Part shown: positions 30,801 to 44,297 of the stretch, in pieces
Numbering within the stretch: position 1 is the first letter of the stretch
How the letters are laid out: each line of letters opens with the position of its first letter
Assembly (NCBI RefSeq): GCF_932526225.1
Contig: NC_064044.1
Location: forward strand, 1,309,001-1,373,000
DNA: 64,000 nt
DNA from: Nematostella vectensis
Taxonomy: Eukaryota > Cnidaria > Anthozoa > Actiniaria > Edwardsiidae
Direction of reading: 5' to 3'
Notes under the pieces: model-generated
The model's database searches: none
What the model was told of the DNA's origin: nothing
What the model saw: only the letters and a program-made list of their open reading frames with translations
Made by a program: the position numbers and the translations under genes

Positions 30801-33800
30801 ATGTTAGAATCTACTTAATCAAGTTATCCAAGGAATCTAGTTAGTTCTTGTGTGCATAAAATATGTACAGGATCCTGAACAAAGCATGAGCACATCAAAG
30901 ATGCTGAGAGTACATAAAAATGTCCCTATACCTTCTTTTTATGTCATGACACACCAAGAACAGTATAATTAAGTATCGATATTTAAAAAAAAATAAAGAA
31001 AAAAAAAATAGGCTATCAGCGGGAATCGAACCCGGGTTGCTGCGTTAGTAGTCAAGTGCCCGCAACGAAAGACTAACGTGGCATTGCTGAAGGGAATTGT
31101 AATGAAAATTACTTTTAATTCTATTGGTATCGTAAACTATCCCAAGCAAAGTCACCATCGGACTAGAGGTTACATTCGGGAAAAGCTTCAGGGTTACATT
31201 CGGGAATTTGTTTTACGAGAGTAACCTCCAAAAGGTTACAATCGATATTTTTTTTCCGAATGTAAATTCCAAAAAGTAACATTAGGAAAAATAAAACAGT
31301 ATACTCGGAAAAAAAGGTATATCAATCTATCGAGCGCTATACTCTATCTTAGAAATCTACTTAATCAAGTTATCCAAGGAATCTAGTTAGTTCTTGTGTG
31401 CATAAAATATGTACAGGATCCTGAACAAAGCATGAGCACATCAAATATGCTGAGAGTACATAAAAATGTCCCTATACCTTCTTTTTATGTCATGACACAC
31501 CAAGAACAGTATAATTAAGTATCGATATTTAAAAAAAAAAAATAAAGAAAAAAAAATAGGCTATCAGCGGGAATCGAACCCGGATCGCTGCGTTAGTAGT
31601 CAAGTGCCCGCAACGAAAGACTAACGTGGCATTGCTGAATGGATTTGTAATGAAAATTACTTTTAATACTATTGGTATCGTAAACTATCCCAAGCAAAGT
31701 CACCATCGAACTGGAGGTTACATTCGGGAAAAGCTTCAGGGTTACATTCGGGAATTTGTTTTACGAGTGTAACCTCCAAAAGGTTACAATCGATATTTTT
31801 TTCCGAATGTAAATTCCAAAAAGTAACATTAGGAAAAATAAAACAGTATACTCGGAAAAAAAGGTATATCAATCTATCGAGCGCTATACTCTATCTTAGA
31901 ATCTACTTAATCAAGTTATCCAAGGAATCTAGTTAGTTCTTGTGTGCATAAAATATGTACAGGATCCTGAACAAAGCATGAGCACATCAAAGATGCTGAA
32001 AGTACATAAAAATGTCCCTATACCTTCTTTTTATGTCATGACACACCAAGAACAGTATTAGTAAGTATCGATATTTAAAAAAAAAAATAAAGAAAGAAAA
32101 ATAGGCTAGCAGCGGGAATCGAACCCGGATCGCTGCGTTAGTAGTCAAGTGCCCGCAACGAACGACTAACGTGGCATTGCTGAAGGGATTTGTAATGAAA
32201 ATTACTTTTAATACTATTGGTATCGTAAACTATCCCAAGCAAAGTCACCATCGGACTGGAGGTTACATTCGGGAAAAGCTTCAGGGTTACATTCGGGAAT
32301 TTGTTTTACGAGTGTAACCTCCAAAAGGTTACAATCGATAATTGTTTTTCCGAATGTAAATTCCAAAAAGTAACATTAGGAAAAATAAAACAGTATACTA
32401 GGAAAAAAGGTATATCAATCTATCGAGCGCTATGCTCTATGTTAGAATCTACTTAATCAAGTTATCCAAGGAATCTAGTTAGTTCTTGTGTGCATAAAAT
32501 ATGTACAGGATCCTGAACAAAGCATGAGCACATCAAAGATGCTGAGAGTACATAAAAATGTCCCTATACCTTCTTTTTATGTCATGACATACCAAGAACA
32601 GTATTAGTAAGTATCGATATTTAAAAAAAAAATAAAGAAAAAAAAATAGGCTAGCAGCGGGAATCGAACTCGGATCGCTGCGTTAGTAGTCAAGTGCCCG
32701 CAACGAAAGACTAACGTGGCATTGCTGAAAGGAATTGTAATGAAAATTACTTTTAATACTATTGGTATCGTAAACTATCCCAAGCAAAGTCACCATCGGA
32801 CTGGAGGTTACATTCGGGAAAAGCTTCAGGGTTACATTCGGGAATTTGTTTTACGAGTGTAACCTCCAAAAGGTTACAATCGATAATTTTTTGTCCGAAT
32901 GTAAATTCCAAAAAGTAACATTAGGAAAAATAAAACAGTATACTCGGAAAAAAAGGTATATCAATCTATCGAGCGCTATGCTCTATGTTAGAATCTACTT
33001 AATCAAGTTATCCAAGGAATCTAGTTAGTTCTTGTGTGCATAAAATATGTACAGGATCCTGAAGAAAGCATGAGCACATCAAAGATGCTGAGAGTACATA
33101 AAAATGTCCCTATACCTTCTTTTTATGTCATGACACACCAAGAACAGTATAATTAAGTATCGATATTTAAAAAAAAAATAAAGAAAAAAAAATAAGCTAT
33201 CAGCGGGAATCGAACCCGGGTCGCTGCGTTAGTAGTCAAGTGCCCGCAACGAAAGACTAACGTGGCATTGCTGAAGGGAATTGTAATGAAAATTACTTTT
33301 AATTCTATTGGTATCGTAAACTATCCCAAGCAAAGTCACCATCGGACTGGAGGTTACATTCGGGAAAAGCTTCAGGGTTACATTCGGGAATATGTTTTAC
33401 GAGTGTAACCTCCAAAAGGTTACAATCGATATTTTTTTTTTTCCGAATGTAAATTCCAAAAAGTAACATTAGGAAAAATAAAACAGTATACTCGGCAAAA
33501 AAGGTATATCAATCTATCGAGCGCTATACTCTATCTTAGAATCTACTTAATCAAGTTATCCAAGGAATCTAGTTAGTTCTTGTGTGCATAAAATATGTAC
33601 AGGATCCTGAACAAAGCATGAGCACATCAAAGATGCTGAGAGTACATAAAAATGTCCCTATACCTTCTTTTTATGTCATGACACACCAAGAACAGTATAA
33701 TTAAGTATCGATATTTAAAAAAAAAATAAAGAAAAAAAAATAGGCTAGCAGCGGGAATCGAACCCGGATCGCTGGGTTAGTAGTCAAGTGCCCGCAACGA

Positions 33801-35085
33801 AAGACTAACGTGGCATTGCTGAAGGGAATTGTAATGAAAATTACTTTTAATACTATTGGTATCGTAAACTATCCCAAGCAAAGTCACCATCGGACTGGAG
33901 GTTACATTCGGGAAAAGCTTCAGGGTTACATTCGGGAATTTGTTTTACGAGTGTAACCTCCAAAAGGTTACAATCGATAATTTTTTTTCCGAATGTAAAT
34001 TCCAAAAAGTAACATTAGGAAAAATAAAACAGTATACTAGGAAAAAAAGGTATATCAATCTATCGAGCGCTATGCTCTATGTTAGAATCTACTCAATCAA
34101 GTTATCCAAGGAATCTAGTTAGTTCTTGTGTGCATAAAATATGTACAGGATCCTGAACAAAGCATGAGCACATCAAAGATGCTGAGAGTACATAAAAATG
34201 TCCCTATACCTTCCTTTTATGTTATGACACACCAAGAACAGTATAATTAAGTATCGATATTTAAAAAAAAAATAAAGAAAAAAAATAGGATATCAGCGGG
34301 AATAGAACCCGGGTAGCTGCGTTAGTAGTCAAGTGCCCGCAACGAAAGACTAACGTGGCATTGCTGAAGGGAATTGTAATGAAAATTACTTTTAATACTA
34401 TTGGTATCGTAAACTATCCCAAGCAAAGTCACCATCGGACTGGAGGTTACATTCGGGAAAAGCTTCAGGGTTACATTCGGGAATTTGTTTTACGAGTGTA
34501 ACCTCCAAAAGGTTACAATCGATAATTTTTTTTCCGAATGTAAATTCCAAAAAGTAACATTAGGACAAATAAAACAGTATACTCGGAAAAAAAGGTATAT
34601 CAATCTATCGAGCGCTATGCTCTATGTTAGAATCTACTTAATCAAGTTATCCAAGGAATCTAGTTAGTTCTTGTGTGCATAAAATATGTACAGGATCCTG
34701 AACAAAGCATGAGCACATCAAAGATGCTGAGAGTACATAAAAATGTCCCTATACCTTCTTTTTATGTCATGACACACCAAGAACAGTATAATTAAGTATC
34801 GATATTTAAAAAAAAAAATCAAGAAAAAAAATAGGATGTCAGCGGGAATCGAACCCGGGTCGCTGCGTTAGTTGTCAAGTGCCCGCAACGAAAGACTAAC
34901 GTGGCATTGCCTAAGGGAATTGTAATGAAAATTACTTTTAATACTATTGGTATCGTAAACTATCCCAAGCAAAGTCACCATCGGACTGGAGGTTACATTC
35001 GGGAAAAGCTTCAGGGTTACATTCGGGAATTTGTTTTACGAGTGTAACCTCCAAAAGGTTACAATCGATAATTTTTTTTCCGAAT

Positions 35086-35111
35086 GTAAATACAGTATAA
35101 TACAGTATACT
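35086..35111 (+). repeat. Rearranged monomer junction with doubled TACAGTATA
   Basis: TTCCAAAAAGTAACATTAGG and nearby bases are missing and are replaced by TACAGTATAATACAGTATAC. The neighbouring variants ATTGCCTAAGGG and AGGATGTCAGC also occur with the second example at 44272-44297. Confidence 0.8.
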
Positions 35112-38100
35112 CGGAAAAAAAGGTATATCAATCTATCGAGCGCTATGCTCTATGTTAGAATCTACTTAATCAAGTTATCCAAGGAATCTAGTTAGTTCTT
35201 GTGTGCATAAAATATGTACAGGATCCTGAACAAAGCATGAGCACATCAAAGATGCTGAGAGGACATAAAAATGTCCCTATACCTTCTTTTTATGTCATGA
35301 CACACCAAGAACAGTATAATTAAGTATCGATATTTAAAAAAAAAAATAAAGAAAAAAAAATAGGCTAGCAGAGGGAATCGAACTCGGATCGCTGCGTTAG
35401 TAGTCAAGTGCCCGCAACGAAAGACTAACGTGGCATTGCTGAAGGGAATTGTAATGAAAATTACTTTTAATACTATTGGTATCGTAAACTATCCCAAGCA
35501 AAGTCACCATCGGACTGGAGGTTACATTCGGGAAAAGCTTCAGGGTTACATTCTGGAATTTGTTTTACGAGTGTAACCTCCAAAAGGTTACAATCGATAA
35601 TTTTTTTTCCGAATGTAAATTCCAAAAAGTAACATTAGGAAAAATAAAACAGTATACTCGGAAAAAAAGGTATATCAATCTATCGAACGCTATGCTCTAT
35701 GTTAGAATCTACTTAATCAAGTTATCCAAGGAATCTAGTTAGTTCTTGTGTGCATAAAATATGTACAGGATCCTGAACAAAGCATGAGCACATCAAAGAT
35801 GCTGAGAGTACATAAAAATGTCCCTATACCTTCTTTTTATGTCATGACACACCAAGAACAGTATTAGTAAGTATCGATATTTAAAAAAAAAATAAAGAAA
35901 AAAAAATAGGCTAGCAGCGGGAATCGAACCCGGATCGCTGCGTTAGTAGTCAAGTGCCCGCAACGAAAGACTAACGTGGCATTGCTGAAGGGAATTGTAA
36001 TGAAAATTACTTTTAATACTATTGGTATCGTAAACTATCCCAAGCAAAGTCACCATCGGACTGGAGGTTACATTCGGGAAAAGCTTCAGGGTTACATTCG
36101 GGAATTTGTTTTACGAGTGTAACCTCCAAAATGTTACAATCGATAATTTTTTTTCCGAATGTAAATTCCAAAAAGTAACATTAGGAAAAATAAAAGAGTA
36201 TACTAGGAAAAAAAGGTATATCAATTTATCGAGCGCTATGCTCTATGTTAGAATCTACTTAATCAAGTTATCCAAGGAATCTAGTTAGTTCTTGTGTGCA
36301 TAAAATATGTACAGGATCCTGAACAAAGCATGAGCACATCAAAGATGCTGAGAGTACATAAAAATGTCCCTATACCTTCCTTTTATGTTATGACACACCA
36401 AGAACAGTATAATTAAGTATCGATATTTAAAAAAAAAATAAAGAAAAAAAAATAGGATATCAGCGGGAATAGAACCCGGGTCGCTGCGTTAGTAGTCAAG
36501 TGCCCGCAACGAAAGACTAACGTGGCATTGCTGAAGGGAATTGTAATGAAAATTACTTTTAATACTATTGGTATCGTAAACTATCCCAAGCAAAGTCACC
36601 ATCGGACTGGAGGTTACATTCGGGAAAAGCTTCAGGGTTACATTCGGGAATTTGTTTTACGAGTGTAACCTCCAAAAGGTTACAATCGATATTTTTTTTT
36701 TCCGAATGTAAATTCCAAAAAGTAACATTAGGACAAATAAAACAGTATACTCGGAAAAAAAGGTATATCAATCTATCGAGCGCTATGCTCTATGTTAGAA
36801 TCTACTTAATCAAGTTATCCAAGGAATCTAGTTAGTTCTTGTTTGCATAAAATATGTACAGGATCCTAAACAAAGCATCTGCACATCAAATCTGCTGAGA
36901 GTACATAAAAATGTCCCTATACCTTTTTTATGTCATGACACACCAAGAAAAGTATAATTAAGTATCGATATTTAAAAAAAGAAATTAAAAAAAAAAAAAT
37001 TGGCTATCAGCGGGAATCGAACCCGGTTCGCTGCGTTAGTAGTCAAGTGCCCGCAACGAAAGACTAACGTGGCATTGCTGAAGGGAATTGTAATGAAAAT
37101 TACTTTTAATACTATTGGTATCGTAAACTATCCCAAGCAAAGTCACCATCGGACTGGAGGTTACATTCGGGAAATGCTTCAGGGTTACAATCGGGAATTT
37201 GTTTTACGAGTGTAACCTCCAAAAGGTTACAATCGATAATTTTTTTTCCGAATGTAAATTCCAAAAAGTAACATTAGGAAAAATAAAACAGTATACTCGG
37301 AAAAAAAGGTATATCAATCTATCGAGCGCTATGCTCTATGTTAGATTCTACTTAATCAAGTTATCCAAGGAATCTAGTTAGTTCTTGTGTGCATAAAATA
37401 TGTACAGGATCCTGAACAAAGCATGAGCACATCAAAGATGCTGAGAGTACATAAAAATGTCCCTATACCTTCTTTTTATGTCATGACACACCAAGAACAG
37501 TATAATTAAGTATCGATATTTAAAAAAAAAATAAGGAACAAAAAAATAGGCTATCAGCAAGAATCGAACCCGGGTCGCTGCGTTAGTAGTCAAGTGCCCG
37601 CAACGAAAGACTAACGTGGCATTGCTGAAGGGAATTGTAATGAAAATTACTTTTAATTATATTGGTATCGTAAACTATCCCAAGCAAAGTCACCATCGGA
37701 CTGGAGGTTACATTCGGAAAAATCTTCAGGGTTACATTCGGGAATTTGTTTTACGAGTGTAACCTCCAAAAGGTTACAATCGATAATTTTTTTTCCGAAT
37801 GTAAATTCCAAAAAGTAACATTAGGAAAAATAAAACAGTATACTCGGAAAAAAAGATATATCAATCTATCGAGCGCTATACTCTATCTTAGAATCTACTT
37901 AATCAAGTTATCCAAGGAATCTAGTTAGTTCTTGTGTGCATAAAATATGTACAGGATCCTGAACAAAGCATGAACACATCAAAGATGCTGAGAGTACATA
38001 AAAATGTCCCTATACCTTCTTTTTATGTCATGACACACCAAGAACAGTATTAGTAAGTATCGATATTTAAAAAAAAAAATAAAGAAAGAAAAATAGGCTA

Positions 38101-38177
38101 GCAGCGGGAATCGAACCCGGATCGCTGCGTTAGTATTCAAGTGCCCGCAACGAAAGACTAACGTGGCATTGCTGAAG

Positions 38178-40363
38178 GGATTTGTAATGAAAATTACTTT
38201 TAATACTATTGGTATCGTAAACTATCCCAAGCAAAGTCACCATCGGACTGGAGGTTACATTCGGGAAAAGCTTCAGGGTTACATTCGGGAATTTGTTTTA
38301 CGAGTGTAACCTCCAAAAGGTTACAATCGATAATTGTTTTTCCGAATGTAAATTCCAAAAAGTAACATTAGGAAAAATAAAACAGTATACTAGGAAAAAA
38401 GGTATATCAATCTATCGAGCGCTATGCTCTATGTTAGAATGTCCTTAATCAAGTTATCCAAGGAATCTAGTTAGTTCTTGTGTGCATAAAATATGTACAG
38501 GATCCTGAACAAAGCATGAGCACATCAAAGATGCTGAGAGTACATAAAAATGTCCCTATACCTTCTTTTTATGTCATGACACACCAAGAACAGTATAATT
38601 AAGTATCAATATTTAAAAAAAAAACATAAAGAAAAAAAAAATAGGCTATCAGCGGGAAACGAACCCGGGTCGCTGCGTTAGTAGTCAAGTGCCCGCAACG
38701 AAAGACTAACGTGGCATTGCTGAAAGGAACTGTAATGAAAATTACTTTTAATACTATTGGTATCGTAAACTATCCCAAGCAAAGTCACCATCGGACTGGA
38801 GGTTACATTCGGGAAAAGCTTCAGGGTTACATTCGGGAATTTGTTTTACGAGTGTAACCTCCAAAAGGTTACAATCGATATTTTTTTTCCGAATGTAAAT
38901 TCCAAAAAGTAACATTAGGAAAAATAAAACAGTATACTCGGAAAAAAAGGTATATCAATCTACCGAGCGCTATGCTCTATGTTAGAATCTACTTAATCAA
39001 GTTATCCAAGGCATCTAGTTAGTTCTTGTGTGCATAAAATATGTACAGGATCCTGAACAAAGCATGAGCACATCAAAGATGCTGAGAGTACATAAAATTG
39101 TCCCTATACCTTCTTTTTATGTCATGACACACCAAGAACAGTATAATTAAGTATCGATATTAAAAAAAAAAAATAAAGAAAAAAAATAGGCTATCAGCGG
39201 GAATCGAACCCGGTTCGCTGCGTTAGTAGTCAAGTGCCCGCAACGAAAGACTAACGTGGCATTGCTGAAGGGAATTGTAATGAAAATTACTTTTAATTCT
39301 ATTGGTATCGTAAACTATCCCAAGCAAAGTCACCATCGGACTGGAGGTTACATTCGGGAAAAGCTTCAGGGTTACATTCGGGAATTTGTTTTACGAGTGT
39401 AACCTCCAAAAGGTAACAATCGATAATTTTTTTTCCGAATGTAAATTCCAAAAAGTAACATTAGGAAAAATAAAACAGTATACTCGGAAAAAAAGGTATA
39501 TCAATCTATCGAGCGCTATACTCTATCTTAGAATCTACTTAATCAAGTTATCCAAGGCATCTAGTTAGTTCTTGTGTGCATAAAATATGTACAGGATCCT
39601 GAACAAAGCATGAGCACATCAAAGATGCTGAGAGTACATAAAAATGTCCCTATACCTTCTTTTTATGTCATGACACACCAAGAACAGTATAATTAAGTAT
39701 CGTTATTAAAAAAAAAATAAAGAAAAAAAAAAAAGGCTAGCAGCGAGAATCGAACCCGGATCGCTGCGTTAGTAGTCAAGTGCCCGCAACGAAAGACTAA
39801 CGTGGCATTGCTGAAGGGAATTGTAATGAAAATTACTTTTAATACTATTGGTATCGTAAACTATCCCAAGCAAAGTCACCATCGGACTGGAGGTTACATT
39901 CGGGAAAAGCTTCAGGGTTACATTCGGGAATTTGTTTTACGAGTGTAACCTCCAAAAGGTTACAATCGATAATTTTTTTTCCGAATGTGAATTCCAAAAA
40001 GTAACATTAGGAAAAATAAAACAGTATACTAGGAAAAAAAGGTATATCAATCTATCGAGCGCTATGCTCTATGTTAGAATCTACTTAATCAAGTTATCCA
40101 AGGAATCTAGTTAGTTCTTGTGTGCATAAAATATGTACAGGATCCTGAACAAAGCATGAGCACATCAAAGATGCTGAGAGTACATAAAAATGTCCCTATA
40201 CCTTCTTTTTATGTCATGACACACCAAGAACAGTATTAGTAAGTATCGATATTTAAAAAAAAAAATAAAGAAAGAAAAATAGGCTAGCAGCGGGAATCGA
40301 ACCCGGATCGCTGCGTTAGTATTCAAGTGCCCGCAACGAAAGACTAACGTGGCATTGCTGAAG
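38178..40363 (+). repeat. P-Q-R-S higher-order repeat, copy 1 (4 monomers)
   Basis: P has GGATTTGTAATG, AATTGTTTTTCC and GAATGTCCTTAATC. Q has GGAACTGTAATG, TCTACCGAG and AAAATTGTCCC. R has the AATTCTATTGG / ATACTCTATC pair and GGTAACAATC. S has GAATGTGAATTCC. Confidence 0.85.
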
Positions 40364-43090
40364 GGATTTGTAATGAAAATTACTTTTAATACTATTGGTA
40401 TCGTAAACTATCCCAAGCAAAGTCACCATCGGACTGGAGGTTACATTCGGGAAAAGCTTCAGGGTTACATTCGGGAATTTGTTTTACGAGTGTAACCTCC
40501 AAAAGGTTACAATCGATAATTGTTTTTCCGAATGTAAATTCCAAAAAGTAACATTAGGAAAAATAAAACAGTATACTAGGAAAAAAGGTATATCAATCTA
40601 TCGAGCGCTATGCTCTATGTTAGAATGTCCTTAATCAAGTTATCCAAGGAATCTAGTTAGTTCTTGTGTGCATAAAATATGTACAGGATCCTGAACAAAG
40701 CATGAGCACATCAAAGATGCTGAGAGTACATAAAAATGTCCCTATACCTTCTTTTTATGTCATGACACACCAAGAACAGTATAATTAAGTATCAATATTT
40801 AAAAAAAAAACATAAAGAAAAAAAAAATAGGCTATCAGCGGGAAACGAACCCGGGTCGCTGCGTTAGTAGTCAAGTGCCCGCAACGAAAGACTAACGTGG
40901 CATTGCTGAAAGGAACTGTAATGAAAATTACTTTTAATACTATTGGTATCGTAAACTATCCCAAGCAAAGTCACCATCGGACTGGAGGTTACATTCGGGA
41001 AAAGCTTCAGGGTTACATTCGGGAATTTGTTTTACGAGTGTAACCTCCAAAAGGTTACAATCGATATTTTTTTTCCGAATGTAAATTCCAAAAAGTAACA
41101 TTAGGAAAAATAAAACAGTATACTCGGAAAAAAAGGTATATCAATCTACCGAGCGCTATGCTCTATGTTAGAATCTACTTAATCAAGTTATCCAAGGCAT
41201 CTAGTTAGTTCTTGTGTGCATAAAATATGTACAGGATCCTGAACAAAGCATGAGCACATCAAAGATGCTGAGAGTACATAAAATTGTCCCTATACCTTCT
41301 TTTTATGTCATGACACACCAAGAACAGTATAATTAAGTATCGATATTAAAAAAAAAAATAAAGAAAAAAAATAGGCTATCAGCGGGAATCGAACCCGGGT
41401 CGCTGCGTTAGTAGTCAAGTGCCCGCAACGAAAGACTAACGTGGCATTGCTGAAAGGAACTGTAATGAAAATTACTTTTAATACTATTGGTATCGTAAAC
41501 TATCCCAAGCAAAGTCACCATCGGACTGGAGGTTACATTCGGGAAAAGCTTCAGGGTTACATTCGGGAATTTGTTTTACGAGTGTAACCTCCAAAAGGTT
41601 ACAATCGATATTTTTTTTCCGAATGTAAATTCCAAAAAGTAACATTAGGAAAAATAAAACAGTATACTCGGAAAAAAAGGTATATCAATCTACCGAGCGC
41701 TATGCTCTATGTTAGAATCTACTTAATCAAGTTATCCAAGGCATCTAGTTAGTTCTTGTGTGCATAAAATATGTACAGGATCCTGAACAAAGCATGAGCA
41801 CATCAAAGATGCTGAGAGTACATAAAAATGTCCCTATACCTTCTTTTTATGTCATGACACACCAAGAACAGTATAATTAAGTATCGATATTAAAAAAAAA
41901 AATAAAGAAAAAAAATAGGCTATCAGCGGGAATCGAACCCGGGTCGCTGCGTTAGTAGTCAAGTGCCCGCAACGAAAGACTAACGTGGCATTGCTGAAGG
42001 GAATTGTAATGAAAATTACTTTTAATTCTATTGGTATCGTAAACTATCCCAAGCAAAGTCACCATCGGACTGGAGGTTACATTCGGGAAAAGCTTCAGGG
42101 TTACATTCGGGAATTTGTTTTACGAGTGTAACCTCCAAAAGGTAACAATCGATATTTTTTTTTCCGAATGTAAATTCCAAAAAGTAACATTAGGAAAAAT
42201 AAAACAGTATACTCGGAAAAAAAGGTATATCAATCTATCGAGCGCTATACTCTATCTTAGAATCTACTTAATCAAGTTATCCAAGGCATCTAGTTAGTTC
42301 TTGTGTGCATAAAATATGTACAGGATCCTGAACAAAGCATGAGCACATCAAAGATGCTGAGAGTACATAAAAATGTCCCTATACCTTCTTTTTATGTCAT
42401 GACACACCAAGAACAGTATAATTAAGTATCGTTATTAAAAAAAAAATAAAGAAAAAAAAAATAGGCTAGCAGCGGGAATCGAACCCGGATCGCTGCGTTA
42501 GTAGTCAAGTGCCCGCAACGAAAGACTAACGTGGCATTGCTGAAGGGAATTGTAATGAAAATTACTTTTAATACTATTGGTATCGTAAACTATCCCAAGC
42601 AAAGTCACCATCGGACTGGAGGTTACATTCGGGAAAAGCTTCAGGGTTACATTCGGGAATTTGTTTTACGAGTGTAACCTCCAAAAGGTTACAATCGATA
42701 ATTTTTTTTCCGAATGTGAATTCCAAAAAGTAACATTAGGAAAAATAAAACAGTATACTAGGAAAAAAAGGTATATCAATCTATCGAGCGCTATGCTCTA
42801 TGTTAGAATCTACTTAATCAAGTTATCCAAGGAATCTAGTTAGTTCTTGTGTGCATAAAATATGTACAGGATCCTGAACAAAGCATGAGCACATCAAAGA
42901 TGCTGAGAGTACATAAAAATGTCCCTATACCTTCTTTTTATGTCATGACACACCAAAACAGTATAATTAAGTATCGATATTTTAAAAAAAATAAAGAAAA
43001 AAAAAATAGGCTGTCAGCGGGAATCGAACCCGGGTCGCTGCGTTAGTAGTCAAGTGCCCGCAACGAAAGACTAACGTGGCATTGCTGAAG
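40364..43090 (+). repeat. P-Q-Q-R-S higher-order repeat, copy 2 (5 monomers)
   Basis: Same order as 38178-40363, but Q occurs twice (starting near 40912 and 41458), so a single monomer was added inside the copied block. Offsets of P and Q markers between the copies are 2185-2188 bp, rising to 2729 bp for R and S. Confidence 0.85.
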
Positions 43091-43818
43091 GGAATTGTAA
43101 TGAAAATTACTTTAATACTATTGGTATCGTATACTATCCCAAGCAAAGTCACCATCGGACTGGAGGTTACATTCGGGAAAATCCTCAGGGTTACATTCGG
43201 GAATTTGTTTTACGAGTGTAACCTCCAAAAGGTTACAATCGATAATTTTTTTTCCGAATGTAAATTCCAAAAAGTAACATTAGGAAAAATGAAACAGTAT
43301 ACACGGAAAAAAAGGTATATCAATCTATCGAGCGCTATGCTCTATGTTAGAATCTACTTAATCAAGTTATCCAAGGAATCTAGTTAGTTCTTGTGTGCAT
43401 AAAATATGTACTGGATCCTGAACAAAGCATGAGCACATCAAAGATGCTGAGAGTACATAAAAATGTCCCTATACCTTCTTTTTATGTCATGACACACCAA
43501 GAACAGTATAATTAAGTATCGATATTTAAAAAAAAAATTAAGAAAAAAAAATAGGCTATCAGCGGGAATCGATCCTGGGTCGCTGCGTTAGTAGTCGAGT
43601 GCCCGCAACAAAAGACTAACGTGGCATTGCTGAATTTGTAATGAAAATTACTTTTAATACTATTGGTATCGTAAACTATCCCAAGCAAAGTCACCATCGA
43701 ACTGGAGGTTACATTCGGGAAAAGCTTCAGGGTTACATTCAGGAATTTGTTTTACGAGTGTAACCTCGAAAAGGTTACAATCGATAATTTTTTTTCCAAA
43801 AGTAAATTCCAAAAAGTA

Positions 43819-43820
43819 AT
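43819..43820 (+). repeat. Deletion junction in a short monomer (about 43634-44100)
   Basis: Same breakpoint as the other two short monomers, but without the AAGATATCC marker. This copy also lacks GAAGG at its start (CATTGCTGAATTTGTAATG) and has an altered B box (GATCCTGGGT), so it is among the most diverged copies. Confidence 0.8.
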
Positions 43821-44271
43821 CTACTTAATCAAGTTATCCAAGGAATCTAGTTAGTTCTTGTGTGCATAAAATATGTACAGGATCCTGAACAAAGCATGAG
43901 CACATCAAAGATGCTGAGAGTACATAAAAATGTCCCTATACCTTCTTTTTATGTCATGACACACCAAGAACAGTATAATTAAGTATCGATATTTAAAAAA
44001 AAAATCAAGAAAAAAAATAGGATGTCAGCGGGAATCGAACCCGGGTCGCTGAGTTAGTAGTCAAGTGCCCGCAACGAAAGACTAACGTGGCATTGCCTAA
44101 GGGAATTGTAATGAAAATTACTTTTAATACTATTGGTATCGTAAACTATCTCAAGCAAAGTCACCATCGGACTGGAGGTTACATTCGGGAAAAGCTTCAG
44201 GGTTACATTCGGGAATTTGTTTTACGAGTGTAACCTCCAAAAGGATACAATCGATAATTTTTTTTCCGAAT

Positions 44272-44297
44272 GTAAATACAGTATAATACAGTATACT
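44272..44297 (+). repeat. Rearranged monomer junction, second copy
   Basis: Same rearrangement and same flanking variants as at 35086-35111, about 9.19 kb away, so the two monomers share a recent common ancestor. Confidence 0.8.

Noticed and set aside
43076-43387. 103-residue ORFs in T-type monomers (also at 62129)
   Set aside because: A one-base loss (ATTACTTTAATAC) joins two satellite frames. The length is due to the frameshift, and the start is TTG.
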